Positions 1 to 10,230 of a stretch of DNA of 64,000 bases are shown in pieces. This DNA comes from Coffea arabica (lineage: Eukaryota > Streptophyta > Magnoliopsida > Gentianales > Rubiaceae): the NCBI RefSeq assembly GCF_036785885.1, contig NC_092314.1, forward strand, positions 19,241,638 through 19,305,637, given 5' to 3'. A program made the translations under genes and the position numbers. The stretch's first letter is position 1, and each line of letters starts with the position of its first letter. Below the pieces are notes generated by a model. It was given only the letters and a program-made list of their open reading frames with translations, made no database searches and was not told the origin of the DNA.

Positions 1-432
1 TGAAGAAGGTTTTCCATTAGTTATCCATTTTTATTTACCAAAATTCAAAAAAAATCAAATTGACTAAATACTCTTGCTTCTTGTATGCAATTTATTAATT
101 GATATTTATCTAATATCTTGTACTGATCTTTATAGGAATATCATTAAATCTTTTGTAATTTGTTACAATTCTAACTTTCTCTCTTTTCATATTAGCATGA
201 TTTTTTACCATAATTGTTGTACTAATGTCTGCTACTATTTTGTCTAATTATTTCTAATTTTAATTCTTTCATTTGTATGCTAAATTCTATTATATCTTGG
301 GAGCTATAGTGCTATTTTAATAGTAAAATCTACATTTTTAATATTTTTTTCGAAACGATTCTTGTTACATATTAATAATAAATTGAGCTTTACAATTTGG
401 AACAAAGGCCCCTTATTTCTATACATAAGTGC
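1..432. other. AT-rich non-coding stretch
   Basis: No open frame, repeat or RNA signature that I can support; very AT-rich sequence with short homopolymer runs. Confidence 0.5.
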
Positions 433-801
433 TTAATAACACAGAGGATTGATCCATTCCTTATCATGTAAAATGCCTAAAGTATAGTCACCAATTCTAT
501 TACTAACATGGTTAATATTTTTAGTCAAAAAACAAAAAGAGCACATGGGAAATAGATCTTTCAAACTAAGTATATCCTCAACTAAAGTGTGCAGTTTGAT
601 GTTTGATGCACTTCTAGAATGGATTTGCTGGAGTAGTTGCTTATTGCAGCTCTGTATGATAATTTTCCTCCATTCCTTCACTGCTAGTTTACTCATGGCT
701 AACTTGATTGCTTCAATTTTGTCCAATTGTGGATAATTGTAACTTCTATCGTATATTGCCCAAGCTGCCACTATAACATCTTCTTCAATCATAGCAGTCA
801 C
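433..801 (-). pseudogene. LINE-type RNase H domain remnant
   Basis: A 122-residue open frame resembles the RNase H-like domain at the C-terminus of plant LINE reverse-transcriptase ORFs (RVT_3 fold). Visible are the early beta strand with AAWAIYD, the helix carrying KIEAIKLAMSKL with the conserved Glu of the catalytic set, the segment KEWRKIIIQSCNKQLLQQI matching the strand and helix that follow, and a late SLKDLFPMCSFCFLTKNINHV segment matching the final strand. The frame ends in LGILHDKEWINPLCY. No intact RT lies upstream on the same strand within the window, so this is a decayed fragment of a non-LTR element. The start is not a real initiation codon. Similarity is by motif order only; no alignment could be run. 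Confidence 0.55.
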
Positions 802-1222
802 TCCTGTACCAACCTCATTACTATTCGATCTCTACTTCTCCACTTCTCGACTTCTGTCTTTTTAATATCAAGGTGTGCTCGAAATTTGTTTCTATCCCAA
901 TATTTAATAGGATTTTCCCCTAAAACTTGAGTTTCTTTTGCTATCCTAATAAAAGCATTTGCATCTTTCTTATATTTAGGTAATATTTTATTATCTTCTA
1001 TTATTTTACTCATAGATATATAATGTAGTGTATTTTCAAGTTTTGTAAATTCTTCAATTTCCTCAATTGTAAATCCATAAAGCTACTATTTTCTAATTCT
1101 TCCATTTTGCCTACTTCTTTTATTATGGTATATTTTGGAAAACTGAAATTTTTATGATCAAGGCTACTAATTTTATCAAGTCCAAATTTTATTACACCAG
1201 TTTTACCACACTTGATAGGCAA
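798..1222 (-). pseudogene. Degraded ORFs of a reverse-transcribing element, affiliation unclear
   Basis: Two short minus-strand open frames follow each other (1010-1222 and 798-1013), overlapping by four bases and separated by a stop. The second contains LGENPIKYWDRNKFRAHLDI, which reminds me of the stretch just before the reverse transcriptase in some plant pararetroviruses (Caulimoviridae) and related endogenous copies. The first is rich in Lys, Glu and Leu. Neither shows a catalytic motif, and the 3' side runs into the RNase H remnant at 801. Alternatives are a Ty3-type fragment or chance. No replication-competent gene is present. Confidence 0.3.
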
Positions 1223-2984
1223 CTGTGATACTAATTATGATATGTAATAGTCAGTAGGGTTAAAACACACCCATTTGAAAAAAAAATTGTCAATGTGGTG
1301 AGAAGTAAAACATACCACCTAATATAGAACGAATAAAATTTTATCCAACAATAATTTTGTATTGGTGATTATGGTTACCCAAGCCTATGGAGAATGAAAT
1401 ATTTACTCCAAAATGACCATCAAATGTTCTAAAAAAAAATTAGAGTATTTTGAACATAATAATCATATCAAATAAGAGTTTTATCCATTCAATGGACACT
1501 ATAGTTAAGTTTATGTTTGCAGGCTCCAGATACAAGAAAACATCGATATGAGATTTAGTGCATTCAATATCAATTATTTCAAATTCTTTCATGATAATAT
1601 TGTTCTCAAATTTTTTTTTGGTAAATTACATTAATTAAAGAAGTATAATCCTGGTTTTTGAGATATTAGTATTAATTTCTGCTTTTATTTCCTTGTATTC
1701 ACTTATTACTATTTGTTTTCCCATATTATTAGTTAATTTCTCAATTTCTCTTTCTAAGTGTTTGTTTTCTAGACTTAATTTTTCTACCTATGTTTCAGAA
1801 AGAATCTTCTATTTTTCTTTTTCTCATCTTGCTTTTTCTATTTTCAGCTTTTTTTCTCTAATTCTACATATACCTTGTACATGTCTAATTCCCGCTTCAT
1901 TTGGATTAGTTGTTTTTAGGGGTGTTTTTGAAATATTTTACTGTAGTAGTGTATATAAAAAATTTTTACTATAGATTTTTTTGAAATATTTAATAAATTG
2001 TATAGAAAAGATGTTTTTTGAATTGTTTTTGTTTGTGTATTACTGCAGCATTGTATTTGAAAAACTTATTTTTGAAAAATAGGCCAATCCATTTTTAATG
2101 TTGCTAATTTTATTTCTAAAGTCTCCTTTTTAGTATAATGTTCTATTCTAGAAATTTCTATTAGAAAATGCTGATACATACAATATTTACACATCATAAA
2201 ATTGCAGTTTTGACGCCAAATGTTTAAACTATCAGCGACTTTAGTCAGTACAGTTTGAACAAAAGCAAATCTAGTACTAGTTATTTCAATTTCTAAGTAC
2301 ATTTAGTCCAATTGACCAATCTTGACAAATTGTTATGGGAATCTAGCCACGTGAGTAGCATGTGGCAGCGACTAATTTTTAGAAAAAAATTAGAAAGAAA
2401 TCAAATTAGGGTGATTGTTACTTGATCTTTGAACTTTATTATCTTTTGACTTAAGCATCAATTCTATGTAACTCATGTTTTAGCAAATTTCAGAGGCATG
2501 AAGGATCAAATTTGCTTCTTTCATGACCTTCAAAAACATATTAGAGCCTCTAAACCTAGGCTCAAAATTGACAAAAAAAATTGGCTTCCTATCCTTGAAG
2601 TTTGAACAGTTTATGCAGCTATTTTTCATCCTCTTTGAGGATGCTGTTTCTCAACACAATCCTAACATATATATGTCACAAGTAATTCTAGAAAAACCTC
2701 ATTAAGGCTAGGTATCCCATTTTTTGTTTTGGCAAATCCCCTAAATAGGAGAAAGATGTCAACCCTAATTTTATTAAGAGGTAATAGAAACCATGAATAA
2801 GGAAGGCCTAAGCCTTTTTCTCCAGTACAGGACAAGATGCAAAAAGATTAAAAGAGGAGTACTACTTCTTTACAAAATAGGACCTCATATATGGTAAAAT
2901 AATCTTATCAAAACAAATAATAGAGCTAAATTGTTGTGGTAATTTTGAAAGTGATAAAAAAGTATGCTGACCCAATAGTGAAAG
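1223..2984. other. AT-rich stretch with weak minus-strand coding-like runs
   Basis: Between 1690 and 1900 the minus strand reads as a stop-interrupted, coiled-coil-like protein rich in Lys, Glu, Leu and Asn (for example KLSLENKHLEREIEKL). At 2066-2302 there is a 78-residue minus-strand frame with two Cys pairs (NFMMCKYCMYQ) and a lysine-rich tail. I do not recognise either. Same strand and order as the degraded ORFs at 798-1222 suggest, but do not prove, one old element. From 2303 to 2984 I see nothing. Confidence 0.3.
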
Positions 2985-3487
2985 TTACGCAAGAAAGTCT
3001 ACTACTAATTTTGCCTCTCTATAAACATGTCAAATTTGCTGGAAAATCTAAAACAGCAAATGCACAATCCAATTCTGCACATTACAAATCGGCCAGCTAG
3101 AAGACATCTTAGATAAAATTAGATGGATCAAGACTTGTGAATACACCTCAACCTCAATCTCTCTGATTCCATGTTGTTGATATAGTTGCAACCCAAACAA
3201 AAGAGCTTTCCCCACTGCCAAAAGGACATAACATTTTTACCAAACTCCTTGTAAAAAGCAAAGATAAGTTTACTATAATGATCACGCAATAGACCATCAC
3301 TAGAAGCATAAAAATTCCTCATATTAACATCTATATTGACTTTAAATTTACCCACCAATGGAGGAATCCCAAAAATAGGCATCACTCTAAATTTCTTTGA
3401 AGGCTGAATCTTGAATAAAGAATATAGATAAGTATCTTCATATCCTTGTAATTGCTGGACTATTAAAAAAGAAGCCACCTCCAACAA
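2985..3487 (-). pseudogene. LINE-type RNase H domain remnant, second copy
   Basis: The minus strand carries a 119-residue open frame with the entry of a plant LINE RNase H domain: PPLVGKFKVNIDVNMRN (normally a K-x-N-x-D-G/A strand with the first catalytic Asp) followed by GLLRDHYSKLIFAFYKEFG, the typical second strand. About 100 bases downstream, after frameshifts and an in-frame stop, the terminal signature HVYREAKLVVDFLA is readable around 2985-3030. It matches the H-x-x-R-E-x-N-x-x-A-D-x-L-A motif ending these domains. The order is right, and the frame breaks show decay. It is less similar to the copy at 433-801 than expected for one element, so probably an independent insertion. Confidence 0.6.
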
Positions 3488-5302
3488 TGTAAGAAATTTG
3501 TCAATTGAAAATATGCTCGTAAATTACTCCCATATACCTAAACTCATTTCTTGCACACCATAAAAATCACACAATAACAATTGGCATCAAACACCTGATA
3601 TTGTTTGCACATAACTTCAGCAAAGGAAATAACAATGTCATGATCATAGAAGATATAAATGATCATAGTTTAGGTGTCCATTGTTTATGTTGTGTTTTAT
3701 TTTTTTGTTTTTATTTTTATTTTTGTGCTCTTGTTTCTTCATATATATGTCTAGAAATTTTGTCAAGAACTTTTTCCTTTTGGTTGCTTCTTGACTTTAA
3801 TTTGACATCTAGGGTACCAAAAATACATGTTTCATCTCCTTTTGTTAAGTTCTGAACTTAAACTATTCTCCCCTAGTTTAAGTTGCAACTACAAATTAGG
3901 TTTCTTTAACCATTATCTGAAGATGAAAATAAGATAAAAAAAAAAGTTTCTAATGTCGACGTTCCTTAATAATCAATTAATATGAAGAGCTCATAGGAAA
4001 CTTGAAATTTTATAGTATGCACATGCAATTAATATGTGAATATGTAGCAAATTTTCTTTTTCTATCATACATTTGTAATATGAAAAATGAAGTAACTTAG
4101 TTTTAAAAGTTTTCTTTTGAAAAACCACATGTGTAAGTAGCCATATGTAATCATTAGGTTTGATAGAATTACAAACTTCTTTGAATTGGTCGTTAAATGA
4201 ATCCAAATTATAGTGTAAAGCAGAAGTCAAAAAATAAGGCATTGTTAGACAATATGCATCGGTGGACAATTGACTAGTTGATACAAAAAAAAAAAAAAAG
4301 AATTTTATGCAACTAAGAAACTTTTCTATTTAAAAATATGGGAGAGGCCCGTACATTGCACGGTAATTGATACCTATGGAATAAAACTCTGTTTAGAGAG
4401 CAAGTAATAAACAAAGTTTGACACTTTGAAGTGTAAAAGTGTAAGTGCAAAAACTACTAAAGATAAAGCTGCATGGATAAGAATTTAATAACAGCTATAT
4501 AAATTCTAAGTGTAGCAATTAGTGATGCTTGAAGTAATACAAGAAAAGACAAAGCCAAATTATGAAATTTTCCAAAACATGGAATCAATGGCAAGAGTAA
4601 TAAAATCTTTGGAAACATGTGTCTCACTCCATGAATTCATGGAGGTAAGCTGCTATAGACACAAGTAGAAAAGTCTTTAACTTGTTTTTTCTATAATTAC
4701 ATTGACAAGAATTTTCAAAAGATAGCAACATGTTTGTGCTTATATTTCTTCCTCAGCACTAAATTTGAACCACTTCTTTGTCATGCACAACTTCATTAAC
4801 AAATACCAAGCAATCACATAAACATTCATCAAAATATTTTCCAAAACATAGAGTCTTGGTGACTATAGTCATTATAAACACCAAAAAATCCTAATATAAT
4901 TAGGCACGTAACCACCAAATCTAGCAGCTTTAGCGGAACTTATAAGGCCGTTGCATGGTGGGAATTTTCTCCACAACCAAAGGAAGGATAGAAATTCCAA
5001 AAGCATCCCTAACCTATACAAGAATTTGCTGATGATATCATGTCTGTATAGCTCATATACGAAAGATCAAGTGAAAAAGCAGTTCATAATAATATCAACA
5101 GCCAAGGTGTATTGAACCATGTTGACATTACTATAACAAATTTAAGCAAGAATCCAATCTCAGTTGTTCCTTCAACCTGCTCAACTAAGTTTCAGCCAAT
5201 TGCTGATAAAATATCTCCAATTTCAATCCAAATTTTCAACCATTTACCTGAAATCATTTGTGTTGCATAACTCATAAGACATGTATCCAGTTTCTCATGA
5301 AC
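3488..5302. other. Non-coding AT-rich stretch
   Basis: No convincing gene. The short open frames here (3601-3855 plus, 3991-4269 minus) have low-complexity composition and no recognisable motif. A poly-A run of about 15 bases lies at 4286-4300. Confidence 0.4.
4349..4363. repeat. Small GC palindrome in AT-rich DNA
   Basis: CCGT and ACGG arms flank a 7-base spacer (ccgtacattgcacgg). It stands out in AT-rich surroundings. Similar 'ccgtgcattgcacgg' blocks are frequent near termini of plant non-autonomous DNA elements, including Helitrons, but no other end was found here. Confidence 0.4.
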
Positions 5303-5368
5303 TTTATTCAACAAATATTGGCACATTGATAGCTATTTATTCAACAAATAATGGCACATTGATAGCTA
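5303..5368. repeat. Two-copy 33-bp tandem repeat
   Basis: The unit beginning tttattcaacaaatattggc occurs at 5303-5335 and again immediately at 5336-5368 with one substitution (T to A). Such near-perfect duplication suggests a recent replication slip. Confidence 0.85.
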
Positions 5369-5732
5369 CAAGGGGTATAATATAGTCTAAACAAGTCAAA
5401 ATAACAACACACAGAAGTGCTAGAGGAAAAATCTTTCGTGACTTATCAACTTTACCTGTGATAGTACTAACATCTTCCTAAAAAATGAGGTTCCAAAATA
5501 GTGTAGTGAAAAACAAAATTCCAATCTTTTTACACCACCCTTTAGGCCTAAATTGATCTGTGAGGATGAACTTGTGGAGTTGGTATCAATGATATTAATA
5601 TAAATCATGCTAATGAGATTATGCCAAAAACAACTACTATATACCCAACCACATAAACCTGTCTCATTACTATATAAAAAGTACCATGAGTCTTGGTATT
5701 TTGAAGTGTAAGTATAATTATTGTTATTATCT

Positions 5733-6071
5733 TAATTTTTATTATTCTAATTATGCCCTTATTATTGATGATGGAAGTTTCATATTATACTCTTTTTAGT
5801 TTTTAATTTATTATGATGATTAAAATTCATTATGTCATATCTATTGATTTAAAAGAAAATAATGGTTGATGACAAGAAAAAAATGTTAAGCATTAGAGAC
5901 TAAGTAGGATTGGATCTTTGTTTTCTATTTGTCCAAAATGCCCATCTCCCTAAGACTTAGATTTATTGAATTTCAATAGTAGCAATAATTGTAGCAATTA
6001 GGAAAAACAACTGTAACCTTAATTAAATTAATTTGAATTATCGTGACAATAAACAAAATATAAAACTCCAA
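5733..6071. repeat. Left terminal inverted repeat (about 340 bp)
   Basis: Reverse complement of 9893-10230. Landmarks shared in order include cccttattattgatgatgg, a block rich in ttttaaatcaatagat in the other arm, aatgttaagcattagagact, tttgtccaaaatgccc and aaaatataaaactcc. Divergence is moderate with several small indels, so the element is not recent. Confidence 0.75.
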
Positions 6072-6143
6072 TTAGAACCAACAGTACTGGTAGGCCTTAA
6101 TTCTATTTGTCCCTAACAGTATTGGTCGGCTTGATGAAAAGAT

Positions 6144-6687
6144 TGTTAGGATCCAGGTGCTGAACAAACAACTATTGAGATATCAAGTGTACAACAATTT
6201 AATGAGGAACAAGCTACAAGCATGAAAGATAAACGACACACAATATTTAACGTGGTTCGACTCCACCATTGAGCCTACGTCCACGGAGAGAAACCTGTTC
6301 TTTATTATGAGAGAAAAACTCTATACAAGAATACAACTTGAACCCAAGGCCAACTCTTGTATACCATCTCTCATCTCTCAAGAACCCTCTCTCACACCCC
6401 ATGTATAAGGCTACATGATACCCCTTGTGTCTCCTTGTGTGCCTCTTGTGTCTCTTTGTGTAGTATGCCAACCTACCTATTTATAGAGAACATTACTGCC
6501 CAAAAAACCAAATAACAATTGGAAACCAATACTATTTCCTAAACTCATATAGAATAGAAAATAGTATCTAGCTAAATAGGAATTTACTTGACTACTACTT
6601 CAAGTAACTAAATCCAATTAGGAAACTAGTTACTTCCCACACCAAATAGGAATTCTACCTAAAAGAAATTAAGCCAATTTCCTAACA
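6144..6687 (-). repeat. 3' LTR of the short LTR element
   Basis: 544-bp copy of the right-hand LTR, bounded by TGTTAGG and CCTAACA. A TATA-like ctatttatag lies at 6477-6486 (CTATAAATAG on the minus strand). The block acgtggttcgactccacc is a common feature of plant LTRs of this type. Confidence 0.9.
6477..6486 (-). promoter_or_regulatory. TATA box of the 3' LTR
   Basis: CTATAAATAG on the minus strand; the same motif is at 7790-7799 in the other LTR, where it would be the element's own promoter. Confidence 0.55.
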
Positions 6688-6699
6688 AATCTCCACCTT
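6688..6699 (-). other. Polypurine tract
   Basis: AAGGTGGAGATT on the minus strand, directly abutting the 3' LTR; the expected plus-strand primer site for reverse transcription. Confidence 0.7.
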
Positions 6700-7442
6700 G
6701 GCGAAAATTTCTTTTAGCAACCATTTGCCTTCAACTACCAAATGATATGGTACCAAACTACACACCCGAATCAATACAGTCCTGACACCAAATTGATTCA
6801 ATCGGCAAATGAACATGTGTAGTTACCCCGAGTCCAACCTCCAGTTGACTCGTGCGAAGGTGCCTCAATTCGCCATCTCCCTTTGCAGGATTTCTTCTCA
6901 CCACCATTTGCAATCCGGGATCCCCCTTCTGTGAGCGCTAACCCTAACCATTGAGGCAACTAAGTGGTAAAATCACCATAATTCTTCCCATCCTCTGGAC
7001 TGTCTTGCCACATGTGGTTTCCAAGACTCCACCTAAAACGAAAAACTCGTACCTGTCAGAGTCTTTGGCGCATAGAAATTAGATCTCCTTGTTTCTTTGG
7101 GACACGTGCCACACCACCTAAAAAACATAACCAAAATCTAAAATTCACCGGGATGAAGAATCAACCGTTGGAGGTGTGAGAAAGTCTCCATCGATTCATG
7201 TCCAAAATCAAAATTGGACTCCATTTTTTCCTTGACCTTTGAATCACCTGCCTAGATTCACCGTCAAGTATTTTCGTACTTTTTGACTTCTCATCATTCA
7301 CCATCAATGCTTTTTGCCAAGCTATTGAAACAAGGATATCACCCATTAAATTGTTCAATTGGTAACAACTACCAATCCACTTGATCTCAGTAGTTAACTA
7401 GGATCCAACTACGAACCTTGAGCAGCCCAGTCTCACAACCAA

Positions 7443-7454
7443 GCTCTGATACCA
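7443..7454 (-). other. Primer-binding site, initiator tRNA-Met type
   Basis: TGGTATCAGAGC on the minus strand, two bases from the 5' LTR. This is the standard plant PBS complementary to the 3' end of initiator tRNA-Met and fixes the orientation. Confidence 0.9.
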
Positions 7455-7456
7455 CT

Positions 7457-8000
7457 TGTTAGGATCCAGGCGTGAAACAAATAACTATTGAGATATCAAG
7501 TGCACAACAATTTAATGAGGAATAAGCTACAAGCATGAAAGATAAACGACACACAATATTTAACGTGGTTCGGCTCTACCATTGAGCCTACGTCCACGGA
7601 GAGAAACCTGTTCTTTATTATGAGAGGAAAACTCTATACAAGAATACAACTTGAACCCAAGGCCAACCCTTGTATGCCATCTCTCATCTCTTAAGAACCC
7701 TCTCTCACACCCCATGTATAAGGTTACACGATACCCCTTGTGTCTCCTTGTGTGCCTCTTGTGTCTCTTTGTGTAGTATGCCAACCTACCTATTTATAGA
7801 GAACATTATTGCCCAATAAACCAAATAACAATTGGAAATCAATACTATTTCCTAAACTCATATAGAGTAGAAAATGGTATCTAGCTAAATAGGAATTTAC
7901 TTGACTACTACTTCAAGTAACTAAATCCAATTAGGAAACTAGTTACTTCCCACACCAAATAGGAATTCTACCTAAAAGAAATTAAACCAATTTCCTAACA
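7457..8000 (-). repeat. 5' LTR of the short LTR element
   Basis: 544-bp LTR, followed on the right by the aagat duplication. It carries the presumed promoter (TATA at 7790-7799). The run of acacaaggrgacacaag motifs on the minus strand (around 7735-7775) is a small internal tandem repeat shared by both LTRs. Confidence 0.9.
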
Positions 8001-8002
8001 AA

Positions 8003-8263
8003 GATGGGGGCGGTTTTCTTCAGATAATCAATGTAGAGAGCTGGAAAGGTAGCAATGTTGATGACATCACTGAGAAATTTTCATATTTCAATGAGAGAAC
8101 CCTAGAAGGGGCCAAAAGCGTGATCAGCCAAGATGACAAAGTTACCATTTCCAAGAAAGGCAACAAGGAGCTCAACTATGAATTGATGAGAGTTTCAGGA
8201 GTATTCCGGATAAAGGAAAAGATGAGAAAGCCAAGAATGGCTAGTAAAGGCCCTGCAACTTGA
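8003..8263 (+). pseudogene. Captured gene fragment, unrecognised (86 codons)
   Basis: Starting in GAT GGG GGC the plus strand is open for 86 codons to a TGA at 8261-8263, with balanced codon and amino-acid composition unlike the surrounding AT-rich DNA. The protein begins DGGGFLQIINVESW and includes EKFSYFNERTLEGAKSVI and a basic end RIKEKMRKPRMASKG. I do not recognise the family. The LTR element inserted precisely at its left edge, and the pre-insertion sequence on the left (…ggtcggcttgatgaa) has a stop in this frame, so the piece begins mid-gene or at an exon. Just inside, ggttttcttcag looks like a splice acceptor, so the exon could start at about 8023. It lies inside an inverted-repeat element, consistent with gene capture. 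Confidence 0.5.
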
Positions 8264-8901
8264 ACTATGGGCTATTCCTTAAATAGCAGATATGAATCTC
8301 TTCATGTCAACCTATTCCAACCAGAAACCACAATCTAACAACAAATACAAATTAATAGAGCAATCCAACTTTCCAAGAACCTATGCTCAACTAAAACAAA
8401 GACATTAGAGAGAGTCATATCTGTACTGAGCCAAGTAGCAAGCTCTTCTGATTGCACCACAAACATTGAAAGACCAAATTGCCCATAATATGGTAGACGA
8501 AAATTAGTGAACAGTAAGCCTACCAACTAATTTTTACATACAAAAATCTTAGACTAAATGATTAACGACGTAAGCAAAAAGATGGCTCACCCCTTGACTT
8601 TAGGAATCCTGATATTTGTATCTATTACTTAGAAATATCGTGATTTTAAGTAACTTTTTAGAGATGGACTCATATATATACTCATAATAGGTCACGTGTT
8701 TTGCATGTGATTATAAAATCATAAAATATAATATTTCTCATACATTAAAATTTATTTGTGAAATTTTTTTAACAAATTTATTATTTGCATATTTTTTTTC
8801 TTTTTTATTTTTTTAATAAATGGGAGGTTTTGAATCCAAGAATTCATATTTATAATATCTTTCACCTTACCACCCAACCCAATCCCCTCTTTTCTTTTTT
8901 A
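8264..8901. other. Non-coding sequence downstream of the captured fragment
   Basis: Possibly 3' untranslated sequence captured with the fragment, then AT-rich filler. At about 8690-8716 the block ggtcacgtgttttgcatgtg is another imperfect GC palindrome. No gene seen. Confidence 0.35.
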
Positions 8902-9036
8902 TTTAATTTTTCATCTTCTTTAATTAATTGTCCTTAAAACCATTATTTTAAAATAAAAAATAAAGGATGCATTCAGTCTCTTTCAAATTACAATAATGGC
9001 TTTAAGGACAATTAATTAAAAAAGATGAAAATTTAA
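8902..9036. repeat. Hairpin-forming inverted repeat, MITE-like
   Basis: Arm 8902-8950 (tcatcttctttaattaattg, then tccttaaaaccattatttt) is the reverse complement, with few mismatches, of 8992-9036 (aataatggctttaaggac, then aattaattaaaaaagatga). The spacer is about 40 bases. Size and AT-richness fit a small MITE or foldback unit; no target duplication was identified. Confidence 0.7.
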
Positions 9037-9277
9037 TATTTAAGAAAATAAAGATTTGACCAATATGAAATGATTTGACAAAAGTATCAATATTTTCAAT
9101 GGTATGTACAATATCGATACTTCTAACTATTTCCTTTTTCCAAGACAAACAAAATATAATAATACCACTAAAATTCTTTGATTCTTAATTAGATATATGA
9201 ACAATTTTTATTTTTCTTTTGAAGTTGAATGACCTGAATTTGCACGCTAAACAAAAGTTAATTGTTTGCCAATCATT

Positions 9278-9418
9278 GGGGTTAGTATAGTGGCAAGATG
9301 AGAGCTCTTAGAGTTCTCTCTAATGTTAAAGTTCAGAACTCAAATCCTGTGCCTAATAATTGAGGATGAAAAGGGTGTGAAATGGGGTGAGAGGATCAAA
9401 AAAAGAAAATAAAAATAA
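9278..9418 (+). mobile_element. Possible tRNA-derived SINE
   Basis: The segment starts ggggttagtatagtggcaag, close to a tRNA A box. About 50 bases on it has gaactcaaatcc, close to a B box, and it ends in an A-rich tail (aaaaaaagaaaataaaa). This layout is that of a short plant SINE with an internal pol III promoter. Flanking duplications are not clear. It may be chance similarity. Confidence 0.4.
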
Positions 9419-9892
9419 TTTTTTGTATAAATATTGGTTGCATGCTCTACCATTATTATTTTTCATGTTATGTAAGTTGAATTTGTTAGTTGCATGATGA
9501 AATCCCCAATATAATGTTTTATGCACCATTTTTTTAAAAATGAAGAGATATATATTCTTTGAAGCTGAACTCGTTGTATTATTTTGTGTGTTATTTCTAT
9601 TAATGATGGAGTATAAATGATCCACACATATATAAATTTTTTATGTCTAATTATTCATTTTTTGAAAATTGAAATTTCATTGGTAGAGATAATTGAGTTT
9701 TTCTTTTTTTTTTTTCTATTTTTTGGGCAGAATCTGACATGAAGCACAAACGACAAAGATTTTATCTCCTAAGAGCACTTTCTTTTGGTATCAAAATTAA
9801 TATTTTTGAAGATTTGATAATTTAATTAGTCTGTAAGTAATCAAAAATTTTAATGGAATCAAAGAAAATAGAATACAAAGAGACACATTGGT

Positions 9893-10230
9893 TTGGAGTG
9901 TTATATTTTGTCTATTGTCTTCATAATTCAAATTTAATTCAGCTTACAGTTTTTTTCCGAACTGCTACAATTATTGCTATTATTGAAATGCAATAAATCT
10001 AATTATTAGAGAGAAAGGTATTTTTGGACAAATAAAAAGCAAAGATCCGACCCTGCTTAGTCTCCAATGCTTAACATTTTTTCTTGTCATCAACCATTAT
10101 TTTCTTTTAAATCAATAGATATAATATAATGAATTTTAATCATCACAATAAATTAAAAACTATAAAAGAGTATAATATGAAACTTCAATCATCAATTAAT
10201 AAGGGGATAATTGAAATAACAAAAACTAAA
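9893..10230. repeat. Right terminal inverted repeat (about 340 bp)
   Basis: Reverse complement of 5733-6071. The inner boundary lies at ggagtgttatattttgtc and the outer boundary near ataacaaaaactaaaa; similarity stops on both sides at equivalent points. Confidence 0.75.

Larger units (their letters stand above)
6144..8000 (-). mobile_element. Complete short non-autonomous LTR retrotransposon (1857 bp)
   Basis: Two 544-bp direct repeats (6144-6687 and 7457-8000) start TGTTAGG and end CCTAACA. The target duplication aagat is perfect (6139-6143 and 8001-8005). A primer-binding site complementary to initiator tRNA-Met lies next to the right repeat on the minus strand, and a purine run lies next to the left repeat, so the element reads right to left. 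The 769-bp internal region holds no gag or pol motifs. It is larger than a classical TRIM and far smaller than a LARD, and must be mobilised by a partner element, probably Copia-like. LTR divergence is low, so it is younger than the inverted-repeat element it sits in. Confidence 0.92.
5733..10230. mobile_element. DNA transposon with long terminal inverted repeats, carrying a gene fragment
   Basis: The ends at 5733-6071 and 9893-10230 are inverted copies of each other (details under each arm). Between them lie a coding-like gene fragment (8003-8263), a 1.86-kb LTR element inserted later (6144-8000), a hairpin (8902-9036) and a SINE-like unit (9278-9418). Without the LTR element the unit is about 2.6 kb. 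No transposase is visible, so it is non-autonomous. Long TIRs plus an acquired exon fit the Pack-MULE pattern, but I could not find a clean 9-bp target duplication, so the superfamily is open. It could also be a simple inverted duplication. Confidence 0.55.

Noticed and set aside
6247..6471. 74-residue Arg/His-rich frame, repeated at 7560-7784
   Set aside because: Lies in the two LTRs of the short element; conserved because the LTRs are copies. The repeated KRHKRHTRRHKG arises from a tgtgtctc-type microrepeat.
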